This document shows positions 61,301 to 64,000 of a DNA stretch of 64,000 bases, one piece after another. A program made the translations under genes and the position numbers. The notes beneath the pieces are model-generated. The model did no database searches. It was not told the DNA's origin and saw only the letters and a program-made list of their open reading frames with translations. How positions within the stretch are numbered: the stretch's first letter is position 1; each line of letters starts with the position of its first letter. The DNA is taken from contig NC_087071.1 of NCBI RefSeq assembly GCF_963678635.1, positions 34,773,680 to 34,837,679 on the forward strand, written 5' to 3'. This stretch comes from Symsagittifera roscoffensis (Eukaryota > Xenacoelomorpha > Acoela > Convolutidae).

Positions 61301-61969
61301 GATAGGCCTCTCGAGGATTCGATCACCTGACAAAGTACCCCTTGGTATTATTTTTCGAAATCTAGCCAGGCAATCAACCTGAATTTTGTCCTGAAGGTTT
61401 CAGATTTTGTGTACACTAAATTTTAGGTGTCAAGCCATTAAAGAACGAGTATTTTTTGGCTAAAACTATTCTAAAAAGCATGGATGGATTATTTTTAATG
61501 TTTCTTTCAAAAACTTGCCTGTGATGGCGCGAAAAATTTGTGTTTTTTCAACTTCGTGTTTTAGGGAAAATGAGAGAACAATTTAGTCGACGTGAAAGAA
61601 AGTAGTCGGTTTAAATTTTTGCTATTTCGTTTGCTCAAGAAAATCCTAGATCTCCGCTTGATTACGGTAAATTTCAACATTGTACTCGTGACCTTGAAAA
61701 AAGGCATTCTTTTTGATGTCTCAAGGTTTTTGAAGCGATAATAAAAATCAAGGAAATTCCGTGGCTCATATAACCAATAGTTACCAGGATTTCAATAATT
61801 GTCTTAAAATAATTCACTGCCGAGCATCTAAGTTAACGATAATTTCATTTTGAAACGAATCTGAATTTTTGTTTTTGTGTTGTTTGACTTGTAAAAAAAC
61901 CGTTAATTGCACTGTTTCAGGCGTTGCTGTGTGCTGGACATTTCTGGCGTCTTGACAATGTGGGATATC
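43238..61969 (+). CDS. WDR35: WDR35 / IFT121, intraflagellar transport complex A subunit, first 14 coding exons
   Basis: Fourteen exons join in phase to exactly 593 codons with no stop. They follow vertebrate WDR35 almost segment by segment: MFIYLSKK at the start, [98 protein letters not shown] and LDISGVLT. This covers both N-terminal beta-propellers. The helical C-terminal half, about as long again in vertebrates, is not in the window. WDR35 is part of the IFT-A complex that drives retrograde transport and membrane-protein entry in cilia. Introns range from 415 to 3876 bases. All are GT-AG except intron 7. The identification rests on remembered family sequence and is strong. Confidence 0.95.
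43409..43425 (+). repeat. Poly-G run (17 G) in WDR35 intron 1
   Basis: A run of 17 G follows GATTAA and precedes AGTCTCCCCCTC. It lies 30 bases past the exon 1 donor and may be related to the C-run/G-run repeats seen elsewhere. Confidence 0.7.
44008..44076 (+). CDS. WDR35: WDR35 exon 2 (residues 48-70)
   Basis: It encodes the very conserved link between blades 1 and 2 ([17 protein letters not shown]). The acceptor is TTTTAG and the donor CAG-GTAAGG. Both ends split Gly/Asp codons in phase 1. Confidence 0.93.
44514..44606 (+). CDS. WDR35: WDR35 exon 3 (residues 71-101)
   Basis: It encodes a WD blade with VVMWNEQ and [14 protein letters not shown]. The acceptor is TGTGTAG and the donor AAGG-GTAACA, phase 1. 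Confidence 0.93.
45645..45823 (+). CDS. WDR35: WDR35 exon 4 (residues 102-161)
   Basis: It encodes [19 protein letters not shown], then the [21 protein letters not shown] blade. The donor is GAG-GTGGGG in phase 0, which joins directly to the TGG of exon 5. A minus-strand frame of 189 codons over this exon is a shadow. Confidence 0.93.
46356..46436 (+). CDS. WDR35: WDR35 exon 5 (residues 162-188)
   Basis: It encodes [20 protein letters not shown], a complete WD strand set. The acceptor is GTTTCAG and the donor ATG-GTAAGT, phase 0. Confidence 0.93.
46852..47008 (+). CDS. WDR35: WDR35 exon 6 (residues 189-241)
   Basis: It encodes [10 protein letters not shown] and [16 protein letters not shown], equivalent to the LAVCFDNGRCQIMRH region of vertebrates. 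The Gly-rich insert is longer than I recall for vertebrates. The donor is GATG-GTAAGA, phase 1. A partial copy of its last 30 bases lies at 47098-47128. Confidence 0.92.
47098..47128 (+). repeat. Partial duplicate of the WDR35 exon 6 end with donor
   Basis: ATCATGAAATCATATGGATGATGGTGAG repeats the end of exon 6 (ATCATGAAACACCATATGG ...) including a donor-like GGTGAG, 120 bases downstream. It is missing three bases relative to the exon and has no acceptor of its own nearby. Confidence 0.65.
47277..47592. repeat. Cluster of TTAACCAATT-like motifs
   Basis: Motifs such as TTTAACCAATT, AACCAAATCGGTTTAACC and AATTGGTTATTG recur in both orientations over about 300 bases. They form several short inverted repeats, typical of a MITE or decayed inverted-repeat element inside WDR35 intron 6. 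Confidence 0.5.
47717..48156 (+). repeat. Three tandem copies of a 148-base SINE 5' module
   Basis: Units begin at about 47717, 47866 and 48014, each holding TCCAACCTAAG, CGCAAATATTA, GATCAATAACCA, CAATGCTAAGGATATTAA and CACTTTAGCTTCAAGGTA. The third runs straight into a tRNA-like head. A single diverged unit precedes the head of the second full SINE copy at 56690. Confidence 0.8.
48157..48860 (+). mobile_element. tRNA-derived SINE copy 1 (WDR35 intron 6)
   Basis: The head has an A box TAGCATAGAGGT (48168-48179) and a B box GGTTCGAACC (48209-48218), the two internal RNA polymerase III promoter elements of tRNAs. The body contains GCGTCATAATTGGC and later GATGAACGTGGTTCAGACTTG before GTATAGGTCGCGATG, then a tail with AGCAACGAAAGTG. 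The head is not a working tRNA gene because it lacks a paired acceptor stem. Confidence 0.7.
49141..49195 (+). repeat. Hairpin repeat copy (WDR35 intron 6)
   Basis: It has TTGCGAGAGCAA, a perfect stem with a GAGA tetraloop, then TCGGGAACTAGACTTTTTCCCG, a second stem of CGGG with CCCG. Confidence 0.6.
49265..50010 (+). mobile_element. tRNA-derived SINE copy 2 (WDR35 intron 6)
   Basis: The head is TAGCCTAGAGGTAACGCGAA with B box GTTCGAGTCCC near 49315, close to a bona fide tRNA. The body includes TCGGACTTTCGTTTGTCTGC and is shared in diverged form with the copy at 54050. The right end is uncertain. Confidence 0.6.
50020..50198 (+). CDS. WDR35: WDR35 exon 7 (residues 241-300), GC donor
   Basis: It encodes [17 protein letters not shown] and, after a Gly/Ser-rich insert, [11 protein letters not shown]. 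The acceptor is GCTTTAG. Phase and homology put the end after GAG at 50198, where the intron starts GCAAGA. No GT nearby gives the right frame, so this is a GC-AG intron. Confidence 0.9.
50601..50670 (+). repeat. Hairpin repeat copy (WDR35 intron 7)
   Basis: ACCCTTGC-GAGA-AGCATGGGT forms stem 1. ATCGGGTACTAGACG and TTTTTCCCGTAAG give stem 2. It ends in TAACTTAGTTCACAG. Confidence 0.65.
52581..52706 (+). CDS. WDR35: WDR35 exon 8 (residues 301-342)
   Basis: It encodes [17 protein letters not shown] and [18 protein letters not shown] at the end of propeller 1. The acceptor is ATTTCAG and the donor AAG-GTATGG, phase 0 on both sides. Confidence 0.94.
53355..53499 (+). CDS. WDR35: WDR35 exon 9 (residues 343-391)
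   Basis: It encodes [12 protein letters not shown] and VAFWDVKN, the start of propeller 2. The acceptor is GTATTAAG, weak for this gene, and the donor is CAAG-GTAAAG, phase 1. The following 3876-base intron is the largest seen. Confidence 0.92.
54050..54235 (+). mobile_element. tRNA-derived SINE copy 3, diverged (WDR35 intron 9)
   Basis: The head CATCTGGTGTAGAAGTAACA and a degenerate B box GGTTTTAACCCGGG match the layout of copy 2, and both bodies share a TCGGACTAT-CGTCCGTCTG-like segment. The body runs into the hairpin repeat at 54236. Confidence 0.5.
54236..54310 (+). repeat. Hairpin repeat copy (WDR35 intron 9)
   Basis: CTCTTG and CAAGGG-type arms around TTATAAG form stem 1, and ATCGGGTACTGGAC with TTTCCCGT forms stem 2. 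The sequence continues as AAATAACTTTGTTCAC. Confidence 0.6.
55130..56130 (+). repeat. Overlapping copies of the SINE tail module
   Basis: GTAGTGAAGACTTATATAGG (near 55152) and GTAGTGAAGACTCTTATATAG (near 55896) each lead into a segment with GGAAGGCAAACTC or its remnant, then GATTTCCCAGCG and TATTGATCCA. The same order is seen at 48550, 52260, 57305 and 60815, so it is a dispersed family tail. Confidence 0.55.
56690..57345 (+). mobile_element. tRNA-derived SINE copy 4 with 5' module (WDR35 intron 9)
   Basis: One 5' module (TCCAACCTAAGTCGC ... CAATGCTAAGG) precedes the head. The A box TAGCTTAGAGGT is at 56853-56864 and the B box GGATCGAACC at 56894-56903. The body matches copy 1, including GCGTCATAATTGGCTTGCG and GATGAACGTTGTTCAGAC. 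It ends about 30 bases before exon 10. Confidence 0.7.
57376..57528 (+). CDS. WDR35: WDR35 exon 10 (residues 391-442)
   Basis: It encodes a Gly/Ser/Thr-rich loop then [20 protein letters not shown]. The acceptor is TTTGTAG and the donor TTTG-GTAAGA, phase 1. The loop is longer than I recall for vertebrates. Confidence 0.93.
57969..58110 (+). CDS. WDR35: WDR35 exon 11 (residues 442-490)
   Basis: It encodes [16 protein letters not shown], equivalent to the IAASKEAFYTWQY blade. The acceptor is CTTTAG and the donor GAGTG-GTAAGT, phase 2, completing a Trp codon with exon 12. Confidence 0.92.
58605..58720 (-). mobile_element. tRNA-derived SINE, second family (WDR35 intron 11)
   Basis: On the minus strand GTGGTGAAGTGCTTACGAC (A box region) and AAGTTCGAGGCCCACC (B box) are followed by CATGATCCGTGCTCGTTGCTTG. 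The same order on the + strand at 59196-59305 shows this is a repeat and not a tRNA gene. Confidence 0.65.
59027..59165 (+). CDS. WDR35: WDR35 exon 12 (residues 490-535)
   Basis: It encodes [15 protein letters not shown] and then [10 protein letters not shown], highly conserved in the family. The acceptor is TTTTTTAG and the donor CAG-GTGTGG, phase 0. Confidence 0.93.
59196..59305 (+). mobile_element. tRNA-derived SINE, second family (WDR35 intron 12)
   Basis: TAGCTAAAGTATCCGCC (A box region) and GGTTCGAGACCCGCC (B box) are followed by CATGATTGTCGCTGATTGC and an ACATAACATAACATAG tail. It is in the opposite orientation to the copy at 58605. Confidence 0.65.
60268..60392 (+). CDS. WDR35: WDR35 exon 13 (residues 536-578)
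   Basis: It encodes [17 protein letters not shown] and [14 protein letters not shown], aligning with the VGRESGTIQRYSLP and CRAYQLSLNCNSS region of vertebrates. The acceptor is CTTTAG and the donor TTC-GTAAGT, phase 2. Confidence 0.93.
61921..61969 (+). CDS. WDR35: WDR35 exon 14 (residues 578-593), last one in the window
   Basis: It encodes [16 protein letters not shown], matching LAIIDISGVLTFFDL. The acceptor is GTTTCAG and the donor ATC-GTAAGT, phase 0. The next family segment was not found between here and 64000. The frame stays open past the donor to 62134. Confidence 0.92.
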
Positions 61970-62241
61970 GTAAGTTCTAACCTTGAGAATAACTCATTCA
62001 TGACAAACTTTTATTTGCACGACCTCGTAGAAGGCAGTGCTGTCACCTTTTTTGGAGACATTTTTGTCCGGTACCTGTCTCAAACTGTGCTCTTTTCAAG
62101 GTCAACGATGTCGATTCAGACAATAACTAATTAATTTAATTAGTTTTCAAGTCTAAGAGGTCATCGGTTTCTATTTGTTCATTTGCAGCCTTGTGTTCGT
62201 AACGTGATTTTTCATCCTTTTGTTAAATTGACAGTTTGTTG

Positions 62242-62250
62242 ATGAAGTGA
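62242..62250 (+). promoter_or_regulatory. Two-codon upstream ORF before the lectin start
   Basis: ATGAAGTGA lies 25 bases before the lectin ATG and just after an acceptor-like TTGACAG ending at 62234. It would be a two-codon uORF if the mRNA begins there. Confidence 0.3.
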
Positions 62251-62274
62251 TAAGAAAATTTTTTGCTTTCGGTC

Positions 62275-62634
62275 ATGTTTTTAGTCACTTATTATCGAAT
62301 CTTAACCTTTTTATTATCAAGTTATACTGTCTTATTCTTACCAATTGTTAGTGCTTTTGAATGCCCCTCTTTCTGGGCTCAATTACCAAACAAGAATGTT
62401 TGCTATATCGTGTTATCATCATCATGGCCCGAAAGTTACGATACATCGCTAGGATATTGCCAGTCGTATTCGACATCCGTTCTCGTTGGGAGTTTACTGG
62501 ATGTGGACGTTGATTTGAACTTCAATGATCTGGAACTGCCATTGGATGATTCAAATTACTGGCTCAGTGCGAGAAAGTTTCAGAAGAAATACCACAATCT
62601 GAAGTCAGGAAGTCTGGTCGACGAATCCAAAATA
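62275..62634 (+). CDS. Lectin-like gene exon 1
   Basis: It encodes the signal peptide and the first half of the lectin fold (120 codons). The ATG at 62275 is chosen because it precedes a 20-residue hydrophobic core directly. The donor is AAATA-GTAAGT. Confidence 0.85.
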
Positions 62635-64000
62635 GTAAGTGCGAGGTTTTAAGCTATATGAAAAGTTCCACAAAGGAGATTACCTTAGGACATAAGTTGA
62701 ATGATCGGAACATTACTTATTTGAAGAAGGATTAAATTCCTATAAAGGGGATTAGAGCTGAGTTTTGAGCAGAGTGTTTAATTTCAGGAACCAGGGCAAG
62801 GCAATTGTTTAATCCTCAATCACTTCGTCGAGGACAATAATCAAGAGTTCAAACTCTACCCGAGTGATTGTGGAAAATATCAACGTCCCTTCATCTGTGC
62901 TCTGTACAGTTCCGAAGACGTAATTAGTGATGAAGATAGGAATGACATCATCGGACCAATTGATGTTTTGAGGCATCGTGAAGTGAGTTTCAAGCGAAGT
63001 CAGAAGACTTGTACGGATCTAGAAGATGAATTGCAAGAATGCAACACTCTAACGGACGAAGATTGCTCTGAAGCAACGATTGGATGTGAAAGAACGTGTT
63101 GCGAAAAGCTGGGTTTGAACTGTAGGACTTCAATCGATTTGACATCTGTTGAAAAGTGTGAAAAAAAGAAAATCATGGGGTTGTGCAATGTCGTGCAAGA
63201 CGAATGTGCGTTCACTTGTTGTGGAATTAGTGATGTTCCTGCAAAATTACAGATCGAAGAGTTGAACGAAATTGAAGACGATGATTACGAAATTGAAGAC
63301 GATGATTATGGCGATGATACCAATGATGATATGGGCATTTGTGAGGATCTTGAAGACTTGGAACCTTCAATTGAATGTTTTCACCGGGCCTTTAAACGCC
63401 GGAATTGCAGGTCAGATTTCTGGACTGACGCTTGTGCGTTTTCGTGTTGTGTTGCGGAGGTCGACGATGACAATGAAGAGGACGATTTGAATTTTATTGG
63501 CGAGGTTAGAGCATTAAAAGAAAAAAGTTCTGATAAATCAACTTCAACTACAGAAAATGCGTGCTTAGAATTTGAAGATAAGGATTCCAATAAATGTGTG
63601 CGACAATATCTGAAAGACACCTCTAAATGCGATGACGAAGAGTTTAGTGAAAATTGTGCTTATACATGTTGTATCGTGGATCCGTCGCCATGCTTGGAAC
63701 TTGAAGACGAGGCAGGGTATCATTTCTGTCACAAGAAGGTACTGAGCGACGAATGCCAGAAACCCGGGATCTATAGTAAGTGCCAATTTTCTTGTTGCGA
63801 GTACCACGGAGTCCAATCAAGTACGACTGAAGAGTCAGCAGCAACGACTACTGAGGTTACGGAAGAATCAGAAGAGACTACAACTGGGACATCAACCGAG
63901 GAGCCAGATTTCGAGCTGTGTGGAGAGTTTTCTGATGAAAACACAGCGGAAAGATGTACTCGACGTGTGAATAGAGGAAACTGCGAGGAGTCGCTGGAAG
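62275..64000 (+). CDS. Secreted C-type-lectin-like protein with tandem CC-type cysteine repeats (3' partial)
   Basis: Exons are 62275-62634 and 62788 to the window edge, both phase 0 at the GT-AG intron; at least 524 residues. The N-terminus is a hydrophobic signal peptide ending near SAF. A C-type-lectin-like domain follows (ECPSFW, NKNVCY, CQSYSTSVLVGSL, NYWLSARK, then GNCLILNHF, SDCGKYQRPFICAL), with the conserved Cys set but no EPN or WND calcium motif, so sugar binding is doubtful. After a short link come about six repeats of the form C-x2-LED-x-C-x-C-x-C-x2-3-(T/S)-CC, separated by acidic and Ser/Thr-rich linkers. They resemble ShKT modules, except that the last two Cys are adjacent. 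The product is likely an extracellular matrix, mucus or defence protein. Confidence 0.85.
62788..64000 (+). CDS. Lectin-like gene exon 2 (runs off the window)
   Basis: The acceptor is ATTTCAG. It encodes the second half of the lectin fold, then repeats beginning at TCTDLED, NCRTSID, ICEDLED, ACLEFED, PCLELED and LCGEFSD, with Asp/Glu-rich and Thr/Glu-rich linkers. It stays open to 64000 with no stop or donor. Confidence 0.85.

Overview
This window is AT-rich nuclear DNA from an animal. It has spliced genes with GT-AG introns, a non-LTR retrotransposon, tRNA-derived SINEs and the cilium gene WDR35/IFT121, so the host is a ciliated metazoan, most likely an invertebrate. I cannot name the lineage. 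Exon and intron limits below come from reading the sequence by eye, checking reading phase and comparing with remembered protein families. No search was run.

Layout. (1) Positions 1-5990 are a compositionally foreign block, richer in G and purine on the + strand. It is almost wholly open in shifting + frames, decayed, runs off the left edge and belongs to no family I recognise; an endogenised virus or unknown element is possible. (2) Positions 6330-8960 are a 5'-truncated LINE with endonuclease and reverse transcriptase, broken by one stop and at least two frameshifts. (3) Positions 12317-13246 hold an intact single-exon lambda-crystallin/L-gulonate dehydrogenase gene (CRYL1). (4) Positions 16765-19398 hold a three-exon C2H2 zinc-finger gene. 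(5) Positions 21234-21905 are a satellite with inverted and direct arms. (6) Positions 22750-40073 are a minus-strand, decayed Helitron-like element with a PIF1-type helicase. Most of it is present as three head-to-tail units carrying different deletions; the helicase 3' part is present once. (7) Positions 41150-41860 are a decayed minus-strand coiled-coil coding remnant. (8) Positions 43238-61969 are the first 14 coding exons (593 codons) of WDR35/IFT121, whose large introns are full of SINEs and other dispersed repeats. (9) From 62275 to the window end is a secreted C-type-lectin-like gene followed by cysteine-rich repeats. It is on the same strand as WDR35 and directly after its last visible exon.

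The genes do not form one pathway. CRYL1 is metabolic, the zinc-finger protein is probably nuclear, WDR35 works in retrograde intraflagellar transport, and the lectin is secreted or on the cell surface. Repeats shape the locus: the Helitron-like array occupies about a quarter of the window, and WDR35 introns 6, 7, 9, 11 and 12 carry SINE or hairpin-repeat copies. A small dispersed repeat with two conserved stem-loops occurs at least five times. Each start codon I could place lies close downstream of a splice-acceptor-like AG, which would fit spliced-leader trans-splicing or short 5' UTR exons.
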